This document shows positions 9,516 to 19,216 of a stretch of 64,000 nucleotides of DNA, piece by piece. Source of the stretch: Oscillatoriales cyanobacterium M59_W2019_021 (GTDB taxonomy: Bacteria; Cyanobacteriota; Cyanobacteriia; Cyanobacteriales; Geitlerinemataceae); assembly GCA_015295945.1 (NCBI GenBank), contig DVED01000130.1, forward strand, positions 1 to 64,000. The letters are read 5' to 3'. Positions within the stretch are counted from its first letter, which is position 1, and the number at the start of each line of letters is the position of its first letter. The notes under the pieces were generated by a model that made no database searches, was not told the origin of the DNA, and was given only the letters and a program-made list of their open reading frames with translations. The position numbers and the translations under genes were made by a program.

Positions 9516-11243
9516 ATGGTAGTAGCGACAGCACCCGCACAGAAGCGTCTCACCACCCAAACCGTCGAGATTGCGGAAGACACCACCACGATTCGGTGTT
9601 TGGATTGGGATCGCGATCGCTTCGATATTGAATTTGGCTTGCAAAACGGGACGACGTACAACTCGTTTATCGTTCGCGGCGAAAAAACGGCACTGGTAGA
9701 CACCTCCCACGAGAAATTCCGCCACCTCTACTTAGATGCCCTGCAAAATGCCGTCGATGTCAAAACCATCGACTACTTAATAATCAGTCATACCGAACCC
9801 GATCACAGCGGATTGGTCAAAGATGTCCTGAAACTCGCCCCCCAAGTTACCGTCGTCGGGGCAAAAGTTGCCATCCAATTCTTAGAAGATCTGGTTCACC
9901 ATCCCTTCAATAAATTAATCGTTAAAAACGGCGATGTTTTGGATCTCGGCAACGGTCACGAAATCGAATTTGTCAATGCCCCGAACTTACATTGGCCCGA
10001 TACCATTTTCAGTTACGATCGCAAAACCCAGGTGATGTTTACCTGCGATGCTTTCGGAATGCACTACTGTTCCGACGCGACTTATGACGAAGATCTCGCC
10101 AAAATCGAGCCGGATTTTCGCTTCTATTACGAATGTTTGATGGCACCCAATGCCCGTTCCGTGTTGTCGGCAATGAAGCGGATGGATGCCTTGGGAGATT
10201 TGACTACCATCGCTACCGGTCACGGTCCGCTGCTGCACTACAATGTGAAAGAACTGACGGGACGCTACCGAAAGTGGAGTCAGGCACAAGCGAAAGCCGA
10301 AACCTTAGTTGCGGTTTTCTACGTTGCCGACTACGGGTATAGCGATCGCCTCTCCCAAGCCATCGCTCGCGGTATTACTAAGACAGGCGTTGCCGTGGAA
10401 ATGATGGATCTCAAATCTGCCGACCCTCAAGAAGTGAACGAATTAGTGAGTTCTGCTGCCGGGTTGGTAGTGGGGACACCTCCGGCATCGGGTGCCGTGG
10501 CGACGGCAATTTTAGACGCTTTGGGAACGATTCTGGCGGCGGCGAAAGACAAACAGGCGATCGGTATTTTTGAAGCCTACGGCGACGACGACGAACCGAT
10601 CGATACCTTGGTTGGCAAATTCCGCGATGTGGGATTGAAAACTGGATTTGCCCCCATTCGCATCGAATCTACCCCCGACGAACAGACCTACCAACTTTGC
10701 GAAGAAGCAGGGACGGACTTGGGACAATTGCTGTCTCAAAAAGATGCAATTAAGAAGATGAAATCCCTGGATAACGACCTCGATAAAGCCTTGGGACGGA
10801 TTAGTGGCGGACTGTATATTATCACTGCTAAAAAAGGCGATCTCAGCAGTGGGATGCTGGCATCTTGGGTGTCCCAAGCCAGTTTCCAACCCTTGGGATT
10901 GACCATTGCCGTTGCTAAAGATCGAGCGATCGAATCGTTAATGCAAGTGGGCGATCGGTTTGTGCTAAATGTATTAGAAGAAGGCAACTATCAAGGCTTG
11001 ATGAAACACTTCCTCAAACGATTCCCCCCCGGTGCCGATCGGTTTGAAGGCGTCAACACTCAACCCGCCATCAACGGTTCCCCCATTTTAACCGATGCCC
11101 TTGCCTATATGGAATGCACCGTCGTCAGTCGGATGGAATGCGCCGATCACTGGATCGTGTACAGCAGCGTCGATTCCGGTCGCGTTTCCAAACCCGATGC
11201 CCTCACCGCCGTCCACCATCGCAAAGTGGGGAATCATTATTAA
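9516..11243 (+). CDS. flv3: Diflavin flavoprotein Flv3 (canonical di-iron ligands)
   Basis: Beta-lactamase-like + flavodoxin + flavin reductase domains; HTEPDH, LHWPD, CDAFGMH, GHGP ligands intact. Confidence 0.88.
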   Translation: MVVATAPAQKRLTTQTVEIAEDTTTIRCLDWDRDRFDIEFGLQNGTTYNSFIVRGEKTALVDTSHEKFRHLYLDALQNAVDVKTIDYLIISHTEPDHSGLVKDVLKLAPQVTVVGAKVAIQFLEDLVHHPFNKLIVKNGDVLDLGNGHEIEFVNAPNLHWPDTIFSYDRKTQVMFTCDAFGMHYCSDATYDEDLAKIEPDFRFYYECLMAPNARSVLSAMKRMDALGDLTTIATGHGPLLHYNVKELTGRYRKWSQAQAKAETLVAVFYVADYGYSDRLSQAIARGITKTGVAVEMMDLKSADPQEVNELVSSAAGLVVGTPPASGAVATAILDALGTILAAAKDKQAIGIFEAYGDDDEPIDTLVGKFRDVGLKTGFAPIRIESTPDEQTYQLCEEAGTDLGQLLSQKDAIKKMKSLDNDLDKALGRISGGLYIITAKKGDLSSGMLASWVSQASFQPLGLTIAVAKDRAIESLMQVGDRFVLNVLEEGNYQGLMKHFLKRFPPGADRFEGVNTQPAINGSPILTDALAYMECTVVSRMECADHWIVYSSVDSGRVSKPDALTAVHHRKVGNHY

Positions 11244-11376
11244 TTGTCATTGGTCATTGGTCAATTAGAAGTGACTCTAGATGGGGCGAGTTTGCAAAGG
11301 TTTTGGGTAAACTTGCCCCTTTCGATCTCGAATATCAATACGAACCCCAAACTCCAAACCCCAAAAATTAACAATC

Positions 11377-13107
11377 ATGCCTGAAACTGCAACGCCTGCG
11401 ATACCGACAAAACCGAGAGACGTACAAGTCGTTCAAATTGCCGCCGAAACCTTGCTGATCCGATCGCGCAGTTGGGGGCGGTTGCGGTTTGAAATCGAAT
11501 ATGCTTTACAGCGGGGAACTACGGCAAACTCCTATCTCATTCAAGCTAATAAAATCGCCCTTTTCGATCCGCCTGGGGAATCGTTTACCGAAAAATTTAT
11601 TGCCGAGTTACAGCAGCGAACAGATGTTACTAAAATCGATTACGTTATTCTCGGTCACGTCAACCCCAACCGATCGGAAACGCTGAAAAAGCTATTAGAA
11701 ATTGCCCCGCAAATCACCTTTGTCTGTTCCAATCCCGGTGCGATTTCCCTGCGATCGCTTCTGCCGGAAACCGGATTAAAAATCAAAGTCATGCGCGGGG
11801 ACGAAACCCTCAATCTCGGTCAGGGACATCGTCTCATTTTCACCCCCATTCCCACACCGCGTTGGCCCGACGGACTAGCAACTTACGATAGCAAAACCCA
11901 AATTTTATTCTCCGATAAATTCTTCGGGGCGCATGTTTGCGGCGACCAAATTTTTGATGAGGGTTGGACGGTTTATAACGAAGATCGACGCTATTATTTC
12001 GATAGTTTGATGGCGTCTCAAGCCGCGCAAGTGGGAACCGTTCTCGATCGCCTCGAAGCTTTACCTCCCGTTGCCTTTTACGCTCCCGGTCACGGTCCGC
12101 TGGTGCGTTACGGAATGCACGAACTGACGGGAAACTATCGCAAATGGAGCCAAGAACAAGCCAACCAAACGATTTCTGTGGCGCTGATCTACGCTTCGGC
12201 TTATGGTAACACGGCGGTGGTGGGACAGGCGATTGCCTCCGGGTTGACCAAGGCAGGAATCCGAGTGGAATCGATTAATTGCGAAGTGGCGACGCCGGAA
12301 GAAATTCAAGCTGCCGTAGAAAAATGTGCCGGATTTATTATCGGCTCTCCCACCCTCGGCGGTCACGCACCCACCCAAATCCAAACTGCGTTGGGAATCG
12401 TCCTTTCTACTGCTGATAAAAGCAAACCTTGCGGCGTTTTTGGTTCCTTTGGTTGGAGCGGAGAGGCGATCGATTTATTAGAAAATAAGTTGAAAAACGC
12501 CGGATATCAACTGAGTTTTGAGCCAATTCGGGTGAAATTCAAGCCCACCGATGTCACCTTGAAAATGTGCGAAGAAGTCGGCGTCGATTTCGCCCAAGCG
12601 TTGAAACGATCGAAGAAATTCCGTCCGGCTACCCAACCTGCCAATAATACCGAACAAGCGGTCGGACGCATCATCGGTTCTCTGTGCGTACTCACGGCAA
12701 AACAAGGCGAGATTAGTAGCGGAATGCTCGCGTCTTGGGTGTCGCAAGCGACCTTCAACCCGCCGGGATTAACCGTTGCCGTTGCCAAAGATCGCGCGGT
12801 AGAATCACTAACCCACATCGGCGATTCCTTTGCCCTGAATATTTTGCAGGAAGGCAAACAACTGCGGAAGCATTTTATGAAAAAGTTTGCGCCTGGAGAA
12901 GATCGGTTTGCGGGTGTGGAAATTGAGGAAGCCGATAATGGCTGTCCGGTTCTCAAAGAAGCTTTAGCCTATTTAGAATGTACCGTTCGCGATCGGATGG
13001 AATGCGGCGATCATTGGGTGGTTTACGCGACGATCGATCGGGGTCAAGTGAACGATCCGACGGGTCAAACTGCCGTTCACCACCGTAAATCGGGAAATTA
13101 TTATTAA
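11377..13107 (+). CDS. flv1: Diflavin flavoprotein Flv1 (non-canonical metal site)
   Basis: Paralogue of the upstream gene; the ligand segment reads HVNPNR instead of HTEPDH, RWPD instead of HWPD, and DKFFGAH instead of CDAFGMH. Confidence 0.82.
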   Translation: MPETATPAIPTKPRDVQVVQIAAETLLIRSRSWGRLRFEIEYALQRGTTANSYLIQANKIALFDPPGESFTEKFIAELQQRTDVTKIDYVILGHVNPNRSETLKKLLEIAPQITFVCSNPGAISLRSLLPETGLKIKVMRGDETLNLGQGHRLIFTPIPTPRWPDGLATYDSKTQILFSDKFFGAHVCGDQIFDEGWTVYNEDRRYYFDSLMASQAAQVGTVLDRLEALPPVAFYAPGHGPLVRYGMHELTGNYRKWSQEQANQTISVALIYASAYGNTAVVGQAIASGLTKAGIRVESINCEVATPEEIQAAVEKCAGFIIGSPTLGGHAPTQIQTALGIVLSTADKSKPCGVFGSFGWSGEAIDLLENKLKNAGYQLSFEPIRVKFKPTDVTLKMCEEVGVDFAQALKRSKKFRPATQPANNTEQAVGRIIGSLCVLTAKQGEISSGMLASWVSQATFNPPGLTVAVAKDRAVESLTHIGDSFALNILQEGKQLRKHFMKKFAPGEDRFAGVEIEEADNGCPVLKEALAYLECTVRDRMECGDHWVVYATIDRGQVNDPTGQTAVHHRKSGNYY

Positions 13108-13137
13108 CGTCCGTGCAGCCTTCGCCCAGCCGCCACT

Positions 13138-13914
13138 TTAAGCAGCTGCCGAGAAGAAATTCACTTGTCCGCCGTAGGCACGGTACATATTTTCAGTTTT
13201 GAGAACGGACGGGCGATCGCCGCTGGCAATCACTTCGCGGTTTAGTAAAATTAAGTCGTCGAAGTGAGTAATCGAATCGCCTAAATCGTGATTCACGACT
13301 AGTACGATTTTCCCTTCCTCAGCGAGTTCTCTAAAAATCTCGAACAGCACTTGTTCGGTTTTTTGGTCAACGCCAACAAACGGTTCGTCGAAACAGAAAA
13401 TCTCCGCTTGTTGGGCTAGCGATCGAGCTAAAAAGACCCGTTGTTGCTGCCCCCCAGAAAGCGCCCCAATGCGGCGATCGCGATAGTCTCCCATGCCCAC
13501 GCGATCGAGGGCTTCGGCGGCGATCCGACGGCTAACCCCCGAAAAGCGGCGGAACCACCCAGTTTTTCGCACCCTCCCCATCATCACCACATCCCATACC
13601 GTTGCCGGGAACGTCCAGTCAATTTGCGATCGTTGGGGAACGTATGCCACCCGATCCAAGCAATCCATCAACGGTTTGCCTTCGTACGTCACCACGCCGC
13701 TTTCGGCGGGAATCAAGCCCAACATTCCTTTAATCAAGGTGCTTTTCCCCGCACCGTTGGGTCCGATAATCCCCGTCATCCGTCCGGGAGCGATGGTTAA
13801 GTTGGTATCGCGCAAAGCTTCTACCGATCGGTAGCGGACGCCTAGATGGCTGATGCGAATCGAGGGGGTTGTGGGAAAGGGGAGGGTTTTGGCAGTCTTG
13901 GGAAAAGCGTTCAT
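13138..13914 (-). CDS. mntA: Metal ABC transporter ATP-binding protein (start moved to 13914 from ORF 13138..14058)
   Basis: Walker A GPNGAGKST, signature LSGGQQQR, Walker B IFCFDEP. Confidence 0.88.
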   Translation of the reverse strand: MNAFPKTAKTLPFPTTPSIRISHLGVRYRSVEALRDTNLTIAPGRMTGIIGPNGAGKSTLIKGMLGLIPAESGVVTYEGKPLMDCLDRVAYVPQRSQIDWTFPATVWDVVMMGRVRKTGWFRRFSGVSRRIAAEALDRVGMGDYRDRRIGALSGGQQQRVFLARSLAQQAEIFCFDEPFVGVDQKTEQVLFEIFRELAEEGKIVLVVNHDLGDSITHFDDLILLNREVIASGDRPSVLKTENMYRAYGGQVNFFSAAA

Positions 13915-14144
13915 AATTGGCTGCAAGGCGAGGTGAGTGCGAGAACAAAATCGATTTTGTCTCGATTTTCGGGCATTTGGGGTTGGCAACTCATGTACCC
14001 TAGGGCGTGTTTTTCGAGTCCGGAGCGCGGTTTGTTTTACCGAATTCCATCGCCCCAAATCTTCCAGATGAGGGAGGATCTCGAGAGAACACGAAGCTCT
14101 TTCCTAGTCCAAATGCTTTGCCCCTACTAGTTTAGCGCAAAATA

Positions 14145-14183
14145 TGAAACAATTATGATAGCTAAATGAAAGAATTATGAAAA
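14145..14183 (+). promoter_or_regulatory. Four TGA(A/T)A(N) hexamers at exact 11-bp spacing upstream of mntC
   Basis: TGAAAC(14145) TGATAG(14156) TGAAAG(14167) TGAAAA(14178); alternate copies extend to TGAAA[C/G]AATTATGA. Confidence 0.55.
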
Positions 14184-14205
14184 ACCGAACCAAGAGAGGA
14201 CGATC

Positions 14206-15141
14206 GTGAAAACCCTGACAAACTGGGGAATCTTAACGGGTCTGGCAATTGTATTAAGTGGGTGCAATCCCCAAGCAACTCGCGAAGGGGAAACCGCATT
14301 ACCCCGCGTTGTCTCCACCAGTACCATCATCGCCGATTTCGCCGAGGATGTCGGGGGCGATCGCATCGAACATACCGGAATCTTGCAACCGGGGGCAGAT
14401 CCCCACGTCTACGAACCCGTTCCCGAGGACAGCATCGCTTTAGAAAAAGCCGATCTGATTTTCTACAACGGTTACAACCTCGAACCTGGTTTGATTAAAC
14501 TGATGAAAACCGCAGGCAGCAATGCGAAGCAAGTTGCCGTCGGGGAAGTCGTCAAACCTTTAGATTTTGAATATCAGGGTCAAAAACAACCCGATCCTCA
14601 TGTTTGGGGCGATGTCAAAAATGCGATCGCCATGGTCGAAGTTATCCGAGATTCGCTAATTCAATTAGCACCAGAAAATAAAGAAATTTTAACTCAAAAT
14701 GCCGCAACTGAGATCGAGAAATTGCAACGCTTAGATACGTGGATACAAGAGCAAATTAGCACAATTCCAGCCGCTCGCCGCCAACTGATTACCACTCACG
14801 ATGCCTTTCAATACTACGCCAATGCCTACGGTTTAAAAGTTGCCGGAACCCTCATCGGTATCAGTACCGAAGAACAACCTAGCGCCCAAACCGTGCAGAA
14901 GTTAGTTGAGGAAGTTAAAGCTACAAAAGTTCCGGCAATTTTCGCCGAAACCACTATCAATCCCCAACTGATTAAAACCGTTGCCGAAGAAGCTAAAATT
15001 AAACTTGCCGATACTCAACTCTATTCCGACTCTATCGGCGCACCGGGTAGCGAAGGAGATTCTTATCTTAAGATGATGGTTTCTAATACCAAGGCGATCG
15101 TGGAAGCCTTAGGGGGAAAAGTTAGCGATTTCCCCCTATAA
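14206..15141 (+). CDS. mntC: Metal (Mn/Zn) ABC transporter substrate-binding lipoprotein
   Basis: Lipobox-like LSGC; GADPHVYEPVPEDS and HVWGDVKNA signatures of the ZnuA/MntC family. Confidence 0.9.
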   Translation: MKTLTNWGILTGLAIVLSGCNPQATREGETALPRVVSTSTIIADFAEDVGGDRIEHTGILQPGADPHVYEPVPEDSIALEKADLIFYNGYNLEPGLIKLMKTAGSNAKQVAVGEVVKPLDFEYQGQKQPDPHVWGDVKNAIAMVEVIRDSLIQLAPENKEILTQNAATEIEKLQRLDTWIQEQISTIPAARRQLITTHDAFQYYANAYGLKVAGTLIGISTEEQPSAQTVQKLVEEVKATKVPAIFAETTINPQLIKTVAEEAKIKLADTQLYSDSIGAPGSEGDSYLKMMVSNTKAIVEALGGKVSDFPL

Positions 15142-15174
15142 AAAAGTCTGAATTTTACAAAATTCAGACTTTTT
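15141..15174 (+). terminator. Intrinsic terminator, perfect 16-bp inverted repeat AAAAAGTCTGAATTTT-AC-AAAATTCAGACTTTTT
   Basis: Starts at the last base of the mntC stop codon. Confidence 0.85.
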
Positions 15175-15519
15175 AAAATCTAATTCTGGGCTGGTTACAC
15201 CTGTGCTAAATCAGCCAAACCGATCGCACTAAAACTCACATTTTGTAAGGTGATCGACAGTTCTCCGGCTGTAATTTGGGTATCGTCACAAACTTGAGTA
15301 ATAGTCAACCTCTCGTTCCCTTAATGCTCCCATTCTCAATAAAATAGGGCAAATTGAGGCAGAATTTGAAATTAGGTCATCTTCGCGACACCAATTTTGT
15401 GAAAGCATCTATCCCCTCATCCCCCAACCGCTTCTCCCAACAAAAAACTGCGAAGCTTCCTCTATCTTCCCTCCTCATAGGGGAATTGAGGGGGATGGGA
15501 GAAGGGGTGCAATAGGGTG

Positions 15520-16206
15520 TCAATTACTGGGTAACATTGCCGAGGGACAGAGATCGGCAAGCTGACAGCGATCGCACGCGGGTTTGCGGGCATCGCAGAC
15601 CGCCCGACCGTGGTAAATCAACCGAATCGACCAATTTTCCCAATCTTCCACGGGTAACAACGGCATCAAATCCCGTTCCACCTTCACCGGATCGGTATGT
15701 TCCGTCAGCCCCAAACGCCGACTCAACCGCTTGACGTGGGTATCCACCGTTACCCCGGCGTTAATGCCATAAGCGTGTGCCAGCACCACATTTGCCGTTT
15801 TCCGCGCCACTCCCGGCAACTCCAGCAATTGCTCCATCCGTTTTGGCACTTCGCCGCCATACTTCTCGGTAATCATCCGACACGCACCCTGGATATTTTT
15901 CGCTTTGTTGCGATAAAATCCAGTCGATCGAATTAAATCTTCCAACTCCGCCAAATCCGCACCCGCAAAGGCGGCGGCATCGGGGAACCGTTGGAATAAG
16001 GCGGGGGTCACTTTATTCACCCGATCGTCCGTACATTGTGCCGAGAGAATGGTAGCCACCAACAACTGTACGGGAGTATCGTAGGTTAAGCTGCAAGTTG
16101 CATCGGGATACAACCGTTTGAGGCGGGTTAAAACTTCCAGCGCTCGAATTTTGTGCGATCGTTTGGGCATTAGTTGATTGCTAGTGGCTAGTGGCAAATC
16201 ACACAT
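15520..16206 (-). CDS. nth: Endonuclease III
   Basis: HhH ELPGVARKTANVVL; VDTHVKRLSRRLG; Fe-S cysteine cluster CDARKPACDRCQLADLC. Confidence 0.96.
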   Translation of the reverse strand: MCDLPLATSNQLMPKRSHKIRALEVLTRLKRLYPDATCSLTYDTPVQLLVATILSAQCTDDRVNKVTPALFQRFPDAAAFAGADLAELEDLIRSTGFYRNKAKNIQGACRMITEKYGGEVPKRMEQLLELPGVARKTANVVLAHAYGINAGVTVDTHVKRLSRRLGLTEHTDPVKVERDLMPLLPVEDWENWSIRLIYHGRAVCDARKPACDRCQLADLCPSAMLPSN

Positions 16207-16250
16207 AATGGCTTATGGGTCGGAGTTCGTTGTCCGAGAATTTTTTGAAT

Positions 16251-16661
16251 TTAGGTTTGGGGTTGGAGTTTTCCGGGATTGGTATACCAGTTGGGTTTGG
16301 GAGGTGGGGTAGAGTGGTGGCGTTCGATATGTTGGCGAATGGGGATATTGTCGTAGTCTCGAATACTTCCGGCTCCCATTCCCAGTAAACTTTCGTTACC
16401 GAATAAGTCCCACAAAAAGAGATGCTGTTCGTCAGTGAGAGGAATTTCTTCGAGTTTGGCGATGTAGAATACAGCTAACACATCGATTTCTTGGCGTTTT
16501 TGGCTCCATTGATACATCAACTTGAAGGGAATTCCTGCTTCAATAATTCGATCGAGCGCTTCGTCTGGAGTTAACCCGCGTTTGCTGACTAAATTGAGGC
16601 AAGCTGCTAAAATCCAGCAATCTTTGGGTAGGATTTGCAGTCTGTAGGAATTGCTATTCAT
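16251..16661 (-). CDS. Hypothetical protein (start moved to 16661)
   Basis: MNSNSYRLQILPKDCWILAACLNLVSKRGL...; starts inside the end of the upstream gene (8-nt overlap). Confidence 0.55.
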   Translation of the reverse strand: MNSNSYRLQILPKDCWILAACLNLVSKRGLTPDEALDRIIEAGIPFKLMYQWSQKRQEIDVLAVFYIAKLEEIPLTDEQHLFLWDLFGNESLLGMGAGSIRDYDNIPIRQHIERHHSTPPPKPNWYTNPGKLQPQT

Positions 16662-16926
16662 CAGTTTTATCCTCTTCACAAGTCCAATAGATTCCGCCCG
16701 TACAATCGTTGTGATGTTGAGCGCGGCGTTCGTATTGATCGCAACGTTCCTGAGCAGAAGCAAACTGCTCCAAAAAGGTTTGACCAGGAACGTAAAATGG
16801 TCTTTCTGGATTAGATTCGAGGAATTTTTGATAATCTTCCCAGTTTATCTCGGGCTTTTCTGGATCTCGTAGCAGGGCTGAAACTTTAAAGAAACCTTCT
16901 CTGAAAGTTGCCCCTTCGTAAGTCAA
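16654..16926 (-). CDS. Hypothetical protein, coupled to the following gene
   Basis: 90-aa ORF; its ATGAATAG tail overlaps the next start. Confidence 0.5.
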   Translation of the reverse strand: MTYEGATFREGFFKVSALLRDPEKPEINWEDYQKFLESNPERPFYVPGQTFLEQFASAQERCDQYERRAQHHNDCTGGIYWTCEEDKTDE

Positions 16927-16957
16927 TCGTCAACTTTAATCGAGCTATTTCTCAGAG

Positions 16958-18049
16958 CTACCGATTCAATTGCTGTACCCACTCCAAATTCACCGTATCT
17001 CGCACGATCAAAAACATTCCCAAACCTAGCAAAATTAACAATCCCGACTGCATGACGCCATCTTGAATGTGAACGGGAATGGGTTTGCCGCGCAATCCTT
17101 CGACAATCAAAAAGACCAACTGTCCGCCATCGAGAGCGGGGAGGGGCAAAATATTAATAATTGCCAAGTTGATGCTAATAATGGCGGCAAAGGCGAGCAA
17201 ATTCAAGGCATCGCTTTCGGCAACTTTTGCCCCTTGTTCGACAATTTTCACCGGACCGCCCAGTTGGCTAGCCGTATCGCCGAAATTCGTGACCAGTCGA
17301 TAAAAACCATTTACGGTTCCGAGAAAGATATCCTGAAAGCGTTCCGAGGCGAGGCTGAAAATCTCGAAGGTGTTGCGGGGACGGCGATAGATGGGGTCGC
17401 CATTGGGAGCCAGTTGTACGCCGATGCGTCCTTTGCCGTCGGAGTCGCTTTTGGGGGTGACCGTGAGGGTGGAAATACTTCCTTGACGATCAATCTGGAA
17501 TTTTAACGGGCGATCGGGATGTTGTTCGATCGTCTCCTTGAGTTTGAGCATCGATCCTTCTGCGGCAGGCAGGGGTTCCCCATCGATGGCAAGGACGATA
17601 TCTCCGGATTTGAGTCCCCCCTGGGCGGCAGGAGAGTCCAGGGAAACCACTTGGGGAATGGCGACGCCGGGTTGGTAGTCGAAGCCTTCGGGGATGCCTG
17701 CCCCGCCGATTTGCAGTGCCAAGACGAAGTAGGCAAAGATTAAGTTGGCGATGACTCCGGCACTGACAACGATAACGCGATCGAGAACGGGACGGTTGCG
17801 CAACAAGTCGGGATCGTCGTCGGCAAACTTGCTGTCGGGATCGTCGTCGGGAAAGCCGACGAATCCGCCCAAGGGAAAGGCTCGGAGAGCGTACTCGGTT
17901 TCGGGTCCTTGGTATTTGAGCAAAATCGGACCGAAACCGATGGAGAAACGGTTGACGTGAATGCCTTGGAGGCGGGCTGCGAGGAAGTGACCGAGTTCGT
18001 GAACGACGATGAGAAGGGCTAAAACTGCGATTGCTGCCAGTACGGACAT
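16958..18049 (-). CDS. rseP: RIP metalloprotease RseP (site-2 protease with PDZ)
   Basis: HELGH, PDZ segment, PALDGGQLVF. Confidence 0.94.
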   Translation of the reverse strand: MSVLAAIAVLALLIVVHELGHFLAARLQGIHVNRFSIGFGPILLKYQGPETEYALRAFPLGGFVGFPDDDPDSKFADDDPDLLRNRPVLDRVIVVSAGVIANLIFAYFVLALQIGGAGIPEGFDYQPGVAIPQVVSLDSPAAQGGLKSGDIVLAIDGEPLPAAEGSMLKLKETIEQHPDRPLKFQIDRQGSISTLTVTPKSDSDGKGRIGVQLAPNGDPIYRRPRNTFEIFSLASERFQDIFLGTVNGFYRLVTNFGDTASQLGGPVKIVEQGAKVAESDALNLLAFAAIISINLAIINILPLPALDGGQLVFLIVEGLRGKPIPVHIQDGVMQSGLLILLGLGMFLIVRDTVNLEWVQQLNR

Positions 18050-18280
18050 GAATCCATCCAGTGCGTTTGATTAAGTTTTCTTTCCATTCTAGCTTGGAAT
18101 GATAAGCCCTAACCGCAAGGTAGAGGAAGTTTCCGATTCGAGTTTTGGGGTGATGGAAGTCATGCACGATCGCCCCAAATTGTCAACTGAGTGAAAACTC
18201 GTGCTACTACAGAAGTAAGGTGGCAAAACCCTCACAGGAGCTTTGCCAACTGCCAACTCAATCTTCAGACAATTGATGTC

Positions 18281-19216
18281 ATGACTCAACCCACTTATGA
18301 AGGGTATTGTCGGGAGACGCCCAAGGTTTTTAAAGTTAGAGATAAACGATTGGGAACCGCGAATATTTATCCGCAACCCGCTCGATCGATTCTCAGTCCG
18401 GCTACGGGTTATATCGGGGGATATGATTTTACCTTAAATCCCTATCGAGGTTGTCAGTATGGTTGCAGTTATTGCTATGCTGCCGCATTTAGTCCGAACT
18501 CGAAGATGCGGCAAGATTGGGGAAATTGGGTCATTGTCAAGGAAAATGCCGTGGAGCTTTTAGAGAAAGAGCTACAGCGATGGTATCAAAAAAATCGAAA
18601 TACCCAACAGAAAACGCCCAGTATTTATATGAGTAGCGTTACCGATCCGTATCAACCGATCGAGTCGAAGTTTCAGTTAACCCGCCAACTGTTAGAAGTG
18701 ATGGTTGAATATCAACCGCGTTTGGTAATTCAAACCCGAAGTCCGGCGATCGTGAGAGATTTTGACCTGTTTCAGCGCTTTCAATTTTTGCGCGTGAATA
18801 TGAGTATTCCGACGGGAAGCGAGGCTGTAAGAAAGGATTTTGAACCGCGATCTCCCAGTATTCAAGCGCGACTGAATGCCTTGTCCAAACTTCGCAATTT
18901 TATCGATCCTCAAAAAGGCTATATGCCCAAAATTTCGATTACGATAACGCCTTTGCTACCCACTTTTCCAGAACACGAACTAGAGTTTATTAAAAAGTTA
19001 AGGGTTGCCGATCGCATCGTTTTCCAAAATTTTCATACTTCGACGAATCGATCGCTCGTTGCCAGCACCCGATCGGAAGCGATCGAACTTCAAAAAAAAT
19101 ATCGTTGGTGGTACGAGTCAGCCGATCAAAACGATCGAGCCTTTAAAGAAAAGTTAGAGTTTGCTTTGCCCAAAGTAGAAATAAAAGAAGGAAAAGAAGG
19201 ATTTTCTTATGAATAA
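18281..19216 (+). CDS. SPL-family-like radical SAM protein
   Basis: NPYRGCQYGCSYCYA (CxxxCxxC), SVTDPYQPIE; start at 18281 (MTQPTYEG). Confidence 0.85.
   Translation: MTQPTYEGYCRETPKVFKVRDKRLGTANIYPQPARSILSPATGYIGGYDFTLNPYRGCQYGCSYCYAAAFSPNSKMRQDWGNWVIVKENAVELLEKELQRWYQKNRNTQQKTPSIYMSSVTDPYQPIESKFQLTRQLLEVMVEYQPRLVIQTRSPAIVRDFDLFQRFQFLRVNMSIPTGSEAVRKDFEPRSPSIQARLNALSKLRNFIDPQKGYMPKISITITPLLPTFPEHELEFIKKLRVADRIVFQNFHTSTNRSLVASTRSEAIELQKKYRWWYESADQNDRAFKEKLEFALPKVEIKEGKEGFSYE

Noticed and set aside
9516-13107. Assignment of the two diflavin proteins as the flv4-flv2 operon
   Set aside because: No sll0218-like membrane gene lies between them, and the N-terminus of the first matches my recollection of Flv3 (QKRLTTQT...IRCLDWDRDRFDIEFGLQNGTTYNS).
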